Shown here: one piece after another, positions 1 to 7,704 of the stretch
How the letters are laid out: every line of letters begins with the position of its first letter
Position numbering within the stretch: the stretch's first letter is position 1
Assembly: GCA_016784945.1 (NCBI GenBank)
Contig: JADHTP010000006.1
Span: 1 to 30,464, forward strand
DNA length: 30,464 bases
Origin: Deltaproteobacteria bacterium
Lineage (GTDB): Bacteria > Myxococcota_A > UBA9042 > DTJE01
Reading direction: 5' to 3'
Notes under the pieces: model-generated
What the model was told of the DNA's origin: nothing
The model's database searches: none
The model's input: the letters and a program-made list of their open reading frames with translations, nothing else
Program-made: the position numbers and the translations under genes

Positions 1-576
1 AAGCGGTTCGGCGCCCCCTGGGTGGGCCTCAACAGCGTCATCGTCAGCGAGAACTACCGGCAGTTGCCCGGTGTCGTGGAAATGGCCGCGGACCTGGGCC
101 TCGATGGCGCCATCTTCTTCTTCTGCCAGCCCGTGGCCGAGATGGGGAAGCGTGACGTGATCCTGAGTCCCGAACAGGCCCGAGAACTCCTGAAGGAGGT
201 GCTGCCGTCCTGCCGGCGCATCGCCGCTGAGCGGGGCGTGTCCCTCGGCGTCCGGCCGGCCCTCGACACGGCTACCCCCGGAGACGACAACAGGGCCCGT
301 CGGGTGTCGGATGCCACCTACTGTCGCATCTTCCATACCGATGATCCCTGCCGTGTGGCCTCGGAACTGGTGTCCGTGGACCCGGTGGGAGACGTGCGGC
401 TGTGCAACCAGCCCCTCATGCAGTTCGGAAGCGACGCCGTCATCGGAAACATCAATGAGACGCCCCTGTCCCGGATTCTGTCCTCCGATGCGGCCATGGC
501 GTTCAGGGTGGGTGCCGGACGGTTCCGTGACTGTCGACACTGTACCTTCGACCACGAGGCGCGTACGGATGAATAA
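1..576 (+). CDS. Radical SAM/SPASM protein, C-terminal part (5' end outside the window)
   Basis: The reading frame is open from base 1, so the gene starts upstream of the window; an internal GTG at 22 is not a credible start. About 191 residues are visible. The first ~90 look like the last strands and helices of a radical SAM barrel (GLNSVIVSENYRQL, then DLGLDGAIFFFCQPV). The rest is a SPASM-like Cys-containing tail: YCRIF, DPCRV, VRLCNQP and CRHCTFD, with a GNINETPLSRIL segment typical of SPASM domains, which carry auxiliary Fe-S clusters. The N-terminal CX3CX2C motif must lie outside the window. The stop overlaps the start of the next gene (ATGAATAA), so the two are probably translationally coupled. 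Substrate unknown; membership of the superfamily is fairly sure, the role is not. Confidence 0.8.
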   Translation, partial: KRFGAPWVGLNSVIVSENYRQLPGVVEMAADLGLDGAIFFFCQPVAEMGKRDVILSPEQARELLKEVLPSCRRIAAERGVSLGVRPALDTATPGDDNRARRVSDATYCRIFHTDDPCRVASELVSVDPVGDVRLCNQPLMQFGSDAVIGNINETPLSRILSSDAAMAFRVGAGRFRDCRHCTFDHEARTDE

Positions 577-2599
577 GGTGGAAGGGCGTCAAAAAGGACC
601 GGGGGCCGCGATCCTTGATTCGCTGTTCGCCGTGGACCCCTTCTACTGGACCTCCTTCTACAAGAAAGCACGATTCTTCCAACTGGAACCCCGGCCAGAA
701 CCCCCGCAGGTGATCCTCGACATCACCAAGGACTGCCCCTTCGAGTGCTCGTTCTGCTTCGCGTCGGGCACCATCGGGACAGGGAGGCGGATCGGGCTGG
801 TCGAACTCGAGGAACTCGAGCGCTCCCTCCGCGGCCTGGACCGGGTCATACTGCTGGGGGGCGAACCCCTGGTGCACCCGGACCTGGATCGTGTACTGGC
901 CATGCTCGCGGATAACCACGCCGAGATAGAGGTGTTCACCAACGGCCGGACCCTTCCGTCTCGGGAAGATGCACGTAGCCGTTGGGTCGCGGACCGCTTC
1001 GGACACCTTCCCGCGGACGTTACCCTGACCCTGGCGGTGGACCGGTTCCACCGCGAACAGTACGGCTACAGGGAATTCGCAGCCAAGGTGGACGCCTTCC
1101 TGGACATGGTCGACGAAGGCGTTGTGAAAGTGCGCTTCAACGTCACCGCGGAAGGGCTCTACAGTGCCGGGTACCTTCAGGTCAGGGACGCCGAGGCCTG
1201 CCTGGAAGAACTGCACCGGGGCCTGTCTGCCGCCTTTCGCGGCTCAATGGAGGACGGGACTGCCGAGGAAGTGTTCCAGTTCAGCCCGGTCATCCGCATG
1301 GGCCGGGCATCCGACGCACCCGGGGAGTACCTGAAGGCCGCGGAAGCACTGTTTGCGCCCGAGGTCGTGGTGACTCCGGATGCGGACGGCGGCCTGTCGG
1401 TCCTCAATTTCCTTCCGGCATCCTGGATGCCTGTGGTCCCTGACCCGGTTCGGCTGGGCAGGGTGGGCAGAACCTCCCTTGAAGACATCCTGCTTGAAAA
1501 AGTTGTTGGCCGACGGCTCGATTTCGATGCGTTTCCGGAAGCGCGCGAGGCCTTCGGGTTCTTCCACGCCTCGCGGTCCGGCCGGGCCTTGGAAGCACGG
1601 GATCTACAAGAACGCGCCCTTTCGGTCCTCGCGGGGGTGTCGGACGCACCGGCAAAGGCTCTCGAGGGGGCCATCGAGTCCGGCGCCGCCGATGCAATCG
1701 GCCGTATACTCCGGATCTACCCGGCGTGGCGTCGGCTCCATTCCTGGCCCACGGATCGTGACGAGTATCCTGGCAAGACGGCCGACGGCCTCTACTCCCT
1801 CTGCCGAAAGGCCGGCCAGGGATTCGACCTGCACTCGGACCACAAGATCAGGCGGGTCACCACCCCCATGATCCGGCTTTTCCTGTCGCGATACCTTGCG
1901 GTTAACGCCGAGGCGGCGTCGGCTCTGGTAGAGCACCTTGCGGGGCACGTCACCGTCGCGGTCGCCTCCGGCGGGTTTCCTGCATTCGTCGGGTTCCGGC
2001 CGCGCCCGGGACTCATCACGGATGCGCCGGACGCGCCAATTCCCCTCCAGGACGTGGACCTCGATCTTGGCCTGGAGAACCCGTACTACGGGGACGCCCT
2101 GGTTCGTCCGCGCGTAGTGGTGCGGGCCGTGGTGGACGGTCAGGGCCTGGTTCGCGTGGAGTTCGACGGGGTGGGAACGGCCGGGCTCTCGCCGCAAAAG
2201 GGGATCAAGGACGCGATCGCAGCATTTGCGCGGATACTGGGCTTCGCGGGATACCTGCTGCCGCAGGGCCTGCTGCCCGACCTGCGCAGGCGAGTGGACG
2301 ACCGACTGAACGACCTCGCCGAGGGCTACTCCGGCCGGGGTGACGATCGCCTGGCCGAGCTGGCAAGGGGGTGCCGCGGTGTGGAACCCAGAATCCCGCG
2401 CGACTCGGCGGACGAGACGCCTGGACTGGTATTCCGGCTCCTGGTGCGTGAGCAGGAGGCACACCTGAAATCGGACCCGGCGGTCTTGGCTCTCTTGAAG
2501 GGCGACCCGCTTCCTGCGTGGCCGGACGAACTGGTCGAGGGCTTCCGCCTGATGCTGGACCAGTGGGCGTCGGTGGGTTCGGGCCGTCCCTCCGACTGA
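569..2599 (+). CDS. Radical SAM protein with long unassigned C-terminal region (676 aa)
   Basis: The start chosen is ATG 569, which overlaps the stop of the preceding gene by 8 bases; the frame is open further upstream to 311, but that part is antisense/overlap noise inside the previous gene. The [4Fe-4S]-binding radical SAM motif is DITKDCPFECSFCFASG, with Cys56, Cys60 and Cys63. GGEPLVHPDL follows, the usual SAM-contacting GGEP. A barrel-like region runs to about residue 300. After that comes a SPASM-like region without the cysteine set (VLNFLPASWMP), then about 250 residues I cannot assign. The protein is much longer than a typical 350-450-aa family member. Its pairing with a SPASM protein upstream and a B12-radical SAM protein downstream suggests a modification pathway. 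Substrate not predictable. Confidence 0.85.
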   Translation: MNKVEGRQKGPGAAILDSLFAVDPFYWTSFYKKARFFQLEPRPEPPQVILDITKDCPFECSFCFASGTIGTGRRIGLVELEELERSLRGLDRVILLGGEPLVHPDLDRVLAMLADNHAEIEVFTNGRTLPSREDARSRWVADRFGHLPADVTLTLAVDRFHREQYGYREFAAKVDAFLDMVDEGVVKVRFNVTAEGLYSAGYLQVRDAEACLEELHRGLSAAFRGSMEDGTAEEVFQFSPVIRMGRASDAPGEYLKAAEALFAPEVVVTPDADGGLSVLNFLPASWMPVVPDPVRLGRVGRTSLEDILLEKVVGRRLDFDAFPEAREAFGFFHASRSGRALEARDLQERALSVLAGVSDAPAKALEGAIESGAADAIGRILRIYPAWRRLHSWPTDRDEYPGKTADGLYSLCRKAGQGFDLHSDHKIRRVTTPMIRLFLSRYLAVNAEAASALVEHLAGHVTVAVASGGFPAFVGFRPRPGLITDAPDAPIPLQDVDLDLGLENPYYGDALVRPRVVVRAVVDGQGLVRVEFDGVGTAGLSPQKGIKDAIAAFARILGFAGYLLPQGLLPDLRRRVDDRLNDLAEGYSGRGDDRLAELARGCRGVEPRIPRDSADETPGLVFRLLVREQEAHLKSDPAVLALLKGDPLPAWPDELVEGFRLMLDQWASVGSGRPSD

Positions 2600-2697
2600 C
2601 TGCGGAAACACCAGTTTTATCGGGAAGGGATATCTTGCGACCTTGACCGGGGAAGGGGTCGTTCGTTATCGTTCACCTGGCGTTTTTCCGGTGGCGA

Positions 2698-4140
2698 GTG
2701 TCGAGACCCAGAAACATCAACCCCGATGGTTTTCCGGTTCGACGAGTGGGCCTGGTCTATTCGCCGATCACCAGGGGCGTGCCCCTTCTTTCCGCTATAG
2801 AGAGGGCACAGCAGCGTCCGGGCCTGGGGCTGAGGTACCTGAAGGCCGTGCTGGAGGAAAGAGGCGTCGAGGTGGACATCCACGACAACCTCTACAATCC
2901 AGCGGCGTCGTTGAAGGTCCACGAGGCGCTGAACGCGGGCAGATACGACCTTGTGGGGTTCCACTCGACCTCCGCATCGCGAAAAACGGCCTGTGAAACG
3001 ATATCCAGGCTCGACGCGGACTGGTACCGGGGCCGTGTGCTTGCGGGCGGACCCGGCGCGCTGCACGCCGGGGAACTGCTTGAAGCGGGCGTGGACGTGG
3101 TGGTTCACGGTGAGGGCGAGACCGCGATGGTCGAACTGTTGAGGGCGTATTCGGGTGATATGCCGTTTTCCTCGATCAAGGGCCTGTCATACATCGATGG
3201 AGAAGGAAACAGGGTCGATACGGGCGAACCCGAGCCCGTGGATCTGACACAACTCCCGTTTCCCTCGTGGGAAAGGACCGAAGGTGGCCCGACCTCGGGC
3301 GACATGCTGAACATCACCCTGAAACGGCCGTTCTTCGTGGTCATGGGGTCCAGGGGTTGCCCTTTCAGATGCGGCTTCTGCGCCAGCCACCAGTTGTGGC
3401 GGAGGCGTTACCGGCCTCGCCCCGTGGAAAACGTCCTGGACGAGGTCGAGTGGCTGATCTCGACCCACGGCGCCCGATACGTCCATTTCCTGGACGACAT
3501 ATTCGGAATGTCACCGGGTTGGGCGGACGCGTTCTGCGACGGGATGGAGAGACGGCGGCTGAAGGTGGAGTTCGCGGTCGTGCTGCATCCCATGAGCTTC
3601 AAGAACGAACGGCGCCGAATCCTCGGTCGCTTGAGGGACGTGGGCTGCAGGCTGGTGTCCCTGGGCGCCCAGTCGGCGGACCCCGGCGTGCTGCGTGCCA
3701 TTCGGAGGTCTCCCAGGGAGCCGGAAGGATTTCGGGAGGCCGTGGCCGTGGCCAACGAACTGGGTATCGTCAGTGTGCTGACGTTCATATTCGGTCTTCC
3801 CGGCGACACTGACGATTCCATCCGCAGGACCGTCGACTTCGTGAACGAGGTGAAGCCCACGGTGGTCGATTTCCACCCGCTTCTCTACCTGCCGGGGAGC
3901 GAAATTGCCGAGTCCATGGACCCGTCGAAGTTCTGTCGATTGACCACCGAGGAAATCAATCGCTGGTGCATGCGCGCCTCTTTCGAGTATTACGTGCTGC
4001 ACGGTGGGGGCTTGCGGGTTCTGAGCTACCTGGTTTTCAGAAACCCGGGCTGGTTCGTGAACCTGGTTCCGATTGGAAGCTACCTGGCCGAGTACCTTGG
4101 ACTGATGTCGGATCGCAGGGACACGAGGCGCTTCCTGTAG
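2698..4140 (+). CDS. B12-binding domain radical SAM protein (copy 1)
   Basis: 480 aa from a GTG start (MSRPRNINPDGF); the ribosome site in front is weak, so the start could shift by a few codons. Residues ~15-180 have the Rossmann-like cobalamin-binding fold pattern of class B radical SAM enzymes, including YLKAVLEERGVEVDIHD, LAGGPGALHAGELL and VVHGEGETAMVELL. The radical SAM core follows with GSRGCPFRCGFCAS (Cys221, Cys225, Cys228), FLDDIFG and FIFGLPGDTDD. Families with this layout include radical SAM methyltransferases, BchE (anaerobic oxidative ring closure) and hopanoid-tailoring enzymes HpnP, HpnR and HpnJ. Which applies here cannot be read from sequence alone. It lies 98 bp after the preceding radical SAM gene and 94 bp before U32-A, same strand. 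Confidence 0.88.
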   Translation: MSRPRNINPDGFPVRRVGLVYSPITRGVPLLSAIERAQQRPGLGLRYLKAVLEERGVEVDIHDNLYNPAASLKVHEALNAGRYDLVGFHSTSASRKTACETISRLDADWYRGRVLAGGPGALHAGELLEAGVDVVVHGEGETAMVELLRAYSGDMPFSSIKGLSYIDGEGNRVDTGEPEPVDLTQLPFPSWERTEGGPTSGDMLNITLKRPFFVVMGSRGCPFRCGFCASHQLWRRRYRPRPVENVLDEVEWLISTHGARYVHFLDDIFGMSPGWADAFCDGMERRRLKVEFAVVLHPMSFKNERRRILGRLRDVGCRLVSLGAQSADPGVLRAIRRSPREPEGFREAVAVANELGIVSVLTFIFGLPGDTDDSIRRTVDFVNEVKPTVVDFHPLLYLPGSEIAESMDPSKFCRLTTEEINRWCMRASFEYYVLHGGGLRVLSYLVFRNPGWFVNLVPIGSYLAEYLGLMSDRRDTRRFL

Positions 4141-4234
4141 CCTCGACCAGGTTCGGTGGCCTGAAGCACTATGATACGATGATTGCTCGCGCGAAAGCGC
4201 GGGCCGCGGACGCAGGATCCTGTCTGGTAGGTTG

Positions 4235-5449
4235 ATGCAGTATTCGGTCCCCACGAATTGGGAGATGGATCTGGTTCCGGCCCTCGAAGGGTTGCCGGTG
4301 GCCGAACTCTATGGCCAGCTGCCCCGGGATTTCGTAGGCGGCGGGCGCGCCTCGCTCATGATAGGCGGCGTTTCCAGACGTCGCATGCGCGCTCACGTGG
4401 CCCAGGTCCTGGGAGCCGGCCTGCGATTCAACTACGTGCTGAACGCTACGACCATGGCGAACCGCGAGTGGAGCGTGAGCGGGCAGCGCAAGCTCGAGTC
4501 ACTGCTGGCCTTCCTGCTGGACACGGGTGTGGGCCGGGTCACGGTGTCGATTCCCTACCTGCTGGAGTTCATCAAGAGGCGCGCGCCCGACCTGGAGGTC
4601 ATGGTCAGTACCCAGACCATGGTGGCGACACCGGACCGCGCCCGCCGATGGGAGGACCTGGGTGCGGATGGCATAACACTGTCCGTGCTGGACGTTCAGC
4701 GGGATTTTGGGACGTTGAAGGCCATCCGGGGCGCGGTGGACCTGCCCCTGCAACTTATCGGCAACCTGCTGTGCCTTCAGGGGTGCCCGGCTGGGAGCTA
4801 CCATGCCGCACTCAACGCACATGCGTCGCAGACGGGGATGTCGCGTTTCGTGATCGACTACTGCACGTTCGAGTGTAACAGGCGCCGCCTTGCCCATCCC
4901 GAGGAGATCATCCGGGCGGGATGGATCCGTCCCGAAGACCAGCATTACTACGAAGAGATCGGGATCGATCGCATCAAGCTCGTGACCCGGGGCATGACGA
5001 CCGCTGCCCTGGCCCCGATAGCGAAGGCCTACGCTGACAGGCTTTCGCCGGCAAACCTGATGGACCTGTTCCCCACACCCGACAAGATGATCGTAGCATC
5101 CAGGTCCGGATTCTGGCACCTCCTGCGTCACTTCGCCCATCCCATGCGTGTCAATCTTTTCCGTCTGCGGAAGATGAAGGCCCTTGCGGACAGGAGAGAA
5201 GTGGTGATCGATTCTGCCAAGCTGAACGGCTTCCTGGAGCCGTTCCTTGCAGGGCGCTGTACGGAAATGGACTGCGAGACCTGTGGTTATTGCGCGGCCG
5301 TGGCGCGTCGTGCGATCAGGTTCGAGAACGGATACCAGGAACAGACGGTACATGCACACGACGAGATGCTGGACGAAATACTGTCCGGGAGGCTGTTCAG
5401 CTACGGTGCAAACCGGCGAAGATTTAACATTTCTTCCAAGAAGGATTAG
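4235..5449 (+). CDS. U32-family Fe-S protein, paralogue A
   Basis: 404 aa from ATG 4235; a TTG codon sits just before it. The protein belongs to the 'peptidase U32' superfamily, whose studied members UbiU/UbiV and TrhP are Fe-S proteins for O2-independent hydroxylation rather than proteases. Support: the TIM-barrel-like order, with VAELYGQL near the N-terminus, LLCLQGCPAG (Cys180, Cys184), DYCTFECN (Cys210, Cys214) and GWIRPEDQ. These four cysteines are the likely cluster ligands. A C-terminal extension ends in DCETCGYC (Cys347, Cys350, Cys353), a CX2CX2C set that could hold a second cluster. A clear paralogue lies at 26324-27610. It is sandwiched between two B12-radical SAM genes, 30 bp before the second. 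Substrate unknown. Confidence 0.85.
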   Translation: MQYSVPTNWEMDLVPALEGLPVAELYGQLPRDFVGGGRASLMIGGVSRRRMRAHVAQVLGAGLRFNYVLNATTMANREWSVSGQRKLESLLAFLLDTGVGRVTVSIPYLLEFIKRRAPDLEVMVSTQTMVATPDRARRWEDLGADGITLSVLDVQRDFGTLKAIRGAVDLPLQLIGNLLCLQGCPAGSYHAALNAHASQTGMSRFVIDYCTFECNRRRLAHPEEIIRAGWIRPEDQHYYEEIGIDRIKLVTRGMTTAALAPIAKAYADRLSPANLMDLFPTPDKMIVASRSGFWHLLRHFAHPMRVNLFRLRKMKALADRREVVIDSAKLNGFLEPFLAGRCTEMDCETCGYCAAVARRAIRFENGYQEQTVHAHDEMLDEILSGRLFSYGANRRRFNISSKKD

Positions 5450-5479
5450 CCTGTAACTGGGAAAGGACTGGAATCCAAC

Positions 5480-6928
5480 ATGCGGATTTACCTCCTCACG
5501 CCTGCCAGCATCAACATTCTTCGTTCGCGGACGTATGCGACGCTCGAGCCGGCATTGATGCCCATGGCTCTCGGCTACCTGGGCGCGGTTCTCAGACAAC
5601 GCGGTCATCAGGTGAAACTGAGAGACCAGGCCGCGACCGTCATGCCGAACGAAAAGGTTCTCGACGAGATGGTGGCCTTTGAACCGCAGGTCATCGGCAT
5701 CAGCGCTCTGACGGGAGCCTGGCACGGCATCGTGAAGCTGGTCGAGCAGATCCGTTTACGCTTGCCAGGCACGCGGATCGTCATGGGGAATACTCATGCC
5801 TCGTTTTTCGCCGAGGAGGTCGTCGGCGACGGACATGCCGATTTTGTGGTGCACGGTGAGGGTGAAGAAACCATGGCCGAACTGGTCGACGCGCTGGAAA
5901 GCGATAGCGACCTGGGCGCTGTCAAGGGAATCACCTGGCTCGATGGGAAGAAGGTCATCCTGAATGCCACCAGACCGGCGATCATGGACCTGGACGGCCT
6001 GCCTTATCCTGCCTGGGACCTCCTCGATCTCACCGCATGGCGCTACCAGAAGATCCCTTTGGTGAACCTGAAGTCTCTCCCTCTCCCGGTCATGGGATCC
6101 AGGGGTTGTTCCTATTCCTGTTCCTTCTGCTCGCAGGACAAGGTCGTCCGCCAGTTCCGAACGAGGAAGATCGAAGGAGTCGTCGAGGAGATATCGACGA
6201 TGATTGATCGGTTCGGCTTTCAGAGTTTCGGCTTCAACGACTCCTACTTCCCATGGGACAGGGAAACGGGGTTGGAGTTCTGCGATCGCTTGCGCACCCA
6301 TTCCTGGTGCGGTGATGTGAAATGGGTCACCGAGACCCGGGTCGACCGGGTGAATGATGAACTAATGGCCGCCATGAAGGCAACGGGTTTGCACGCGGTG
6401 TTTTTCGGATTCGAGTCAGGGAACCAGGACGTTCTGAAGAGGCTTGGAAAGGGCACCACCGTGGAACAGGGCCGTGAAGCGGTGAAGATCGCCCACCGGC
6501 ACGGCGTCAAGGTCATCGGATTCTTCATGATCGGGATCCCTGGCGAGTCACGGGAGGCCATGGAAGAGACGGTCCGTTTCGCCATCGACACGGGCGTGGA
6601 CATCGCCAAGTTCGCAATCACCGTGCCCTATCCGGGTTCCCATCTTTTCGACCGGATCAGGGGCCGCAAGCTGTCGCTCCATGACTGTGACCAGTTCACC
6701 TCCTGGTTCGACTGGACTGGGCGCAGCGAGATGCCGTTGTGGGCCACAGACGGGCTTTCGGGACAGGACCTGGTCGGGATTCAACGCTCGGCTATGATGC
6801 AGTTCTACGGCCGTCCCTCGTACGTGTTCAAGGCCCTTCGACAGAGACTGTTCTCATTCAAGGAAATGGTCTTCGGTGGAGGCATCCTGCTGTCCCGACT
6901 TGCGCATGGTTCGCCCCGTCGGCAATAA
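5480..6928 (+). CDS. B12-binding domain radical SAM protein (copy 2)
   Basis: 482 aa from ATG 5480, 30 bp after U32-A. The N-terminal ~180 residues form the cobalamin-binding domain (PMALGYLGAVLRQRGHQVKL, DFVVHGEGEETMAELV). The radical SAM motif is GSRGCSYSCSFCSQD with Cys210, Cys214 and Cys217. Further core elements are FNDSYFPWD, FFGFESGNQDVLKRL and FFMIGIPGESREAM. It shares architecture with copy 1 but is clearly divergent from it. Related class B enzymes methylate unreactive carbons, rearrange rings or carry out anaerobic oxidative cyclisation. With the terpenoid genes elsewhere in the window, a role in triterpenoid or isoprenoid tailoring is plausible but inferred. It is the last gene of the plus-strand radical SAM run; no clear terminator follows. 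Confidence 0.88.
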   Translation: MRIYLLTPASINILRSRTYATLEPALMPMALGYLGAVLRQRGHQVKLRDQAATVMPNEKVLDEMVAFEPQVIGISALTGAWHGIVKLVEQIRLRLPGTRIVMGNTHASFFAEEVVGDGHADFVVHGEGEETMAELVDALESDSDLGAVKGITWLDGKKVILNATRPAIMDLDGLPYPAWDLLDLTAWRYQKIPLVNLKSLPLPVMGSRGCSYSCSFCSQDKVVRQFRTRKIEGVVEEISTMIDRFGFQSFGFNDSYFPWDRETGLEFCDRLRTHSWCGDVKWVTETRVDRVNDELMAAMKATGLHAVFFGFESGNQDVLKRLGKGTTVEQGREAVKIAHRHGVKVIGFFMIGIPGESREAMEETVRFAIDTGVDIAKFAITVPYPGSHLFDRIRGRKLSLHDCDQFTSWFDWTGRSEMPLWATDGLSGQDLVGIQRSAMMQFYGRPSYVFKALRQRLFSFKEMVFGGGILLSRLAHGSPRRQ

Positions 6929-7172
6929 TCTGGACGCGTCGTAGAAGTCCGCAGAAGCCTGATCTTCGTCTCCATGAACCTTCACGCTCTAACCCCTATG
7001 CCGGTCAGATAGGGTGATTCTGATTAAATCACGGTGGGTTCGATAGATGCTGCGAAATAGTCCGGTCCTCCGGTTCCCGAAACTGTAGGGCGGGACGACC
7101 ATGCCCCGCCTCGGCGGCTTCTGGTGAAGCCGCCCTACAAAGAGCAATCCAATTGACATGTGATCCGTCGGG
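6929..7172. other. Non-coding intergenic segment carrying a palindromic repeat
   Basis: No convincing coding frame. The segment holds a short inverted repeat, GTGATT (7013-7018) with AATCAC (7026-7031), and the double-hairpin element annotated separately at 7084-7139. It leads directly into an IS66 transposase remnant, so it is probably scar sequence from mobile-element activity at the edge of the accessory insert. Confidence 0.5.
7084..7139. repeat. Palindromic double-hairpin repeat element
   Basis: A perfect 10-bp outer inverted repeat, TGTAGGGCGG (7084-7093) with CCGCCCTACA (7130-7139), encloses a second perfect hairpin, GGCGGCTTC (7113-7121), loop TGGT, GAAGCCGCC (7126-7134). GGCGGG and CCCGCC in the first half can also pair. 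The outer and inner stems share bases, so alternative folds compete. This is the look of a dispersed REP-like or MITE-like intergenic palindrome. Only one copy is in the window. Confidence 0.6.
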
Positions 7173-7211
7173 TGAGCGAGTCCGTGGCCCCTACGGTTCA
7201 GGGAATCCGCC

Positions 7212-7475
7212 GTGATCGCGGCTTTCGAGAGCCCGGACACCAAGCTCAATGCTCTCGCCAAGGACCTGTGGAACCAATGGGACGTGCTGTGGACCTTCGT
7301 CCGCGTGGATGGCGTCGAGCCTCACAATAACGATGTCGAGCGAGCGCTATGTCCGGCCGTCCTGTGGCGCAAGGGCTCGTTTGGGACCCAAAGCGATACC
7401 GGAAGCCTGTTCGTTGCACGGATGCGGACCGTCATCGATATCGCGAAGTGGCTTGGCGTCCGCTTCCTCGACTGA
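7212..7475 (+). pseudogene. IS66-family transposase remnant (C-terminal fragment)
   Basis: An 87-codon frame from GTG to TGA matches the C-terminal end of IS66-family DDE transposases. Key features are DGVEPHNNDVERAL, which contains the catalytic-Glu region (NNxxER), followed by AVLWRKGSFGTQSDTGS and the family's usual FVxRM-type ending. A stop at 7170-7172 closes the frame upstream, and the catalytic Asp residues and DNA-binding region are missing. Full-length TnpC is about 500 residues, so this is a dead fragment. It marks a past insertion between the radical SAM genes and the lipoprotein genes. Confidence 0.82.
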
Positions 7476-7704
7476 CTGGATCAAGCCTGTCATGCCGATA
7501 CCATGAATCGCACCCCTCCTTTGCTTTTTGTCGTTTGACATCGCCACGTCAGTTTGAAAAACTCAACTCAACTCAACTGGGATGGGTGAACGGTTACGTT
7601 GTCGGTTCCCGCAACTGTCTTCGACTAGGGACCGTCGTCGTCGCAAGTAAAGGGGTGACAGCGTGATTGAAATTATTGGGAGCTACTCTCTACGGAGAAA
7701 GAAG
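7476..7704. other. Short spacer with an ACTCA microsatellite
   Basis: No supported gene. The stretch contains a small run of the 5-mer ACTCA (about 7560-7578). It then supplies the leader of the Kazal lipoprotein gene, including GGAGAAAG at about 7694-7701. Confidence 0.45.

Noticed and set aside
311..568. N-terminal extension of the second radical SAM gene
   Set aside because: It lies wholly within the preceding gene in another frame; ATG 569, overlapping that gene's stop, fits the family.
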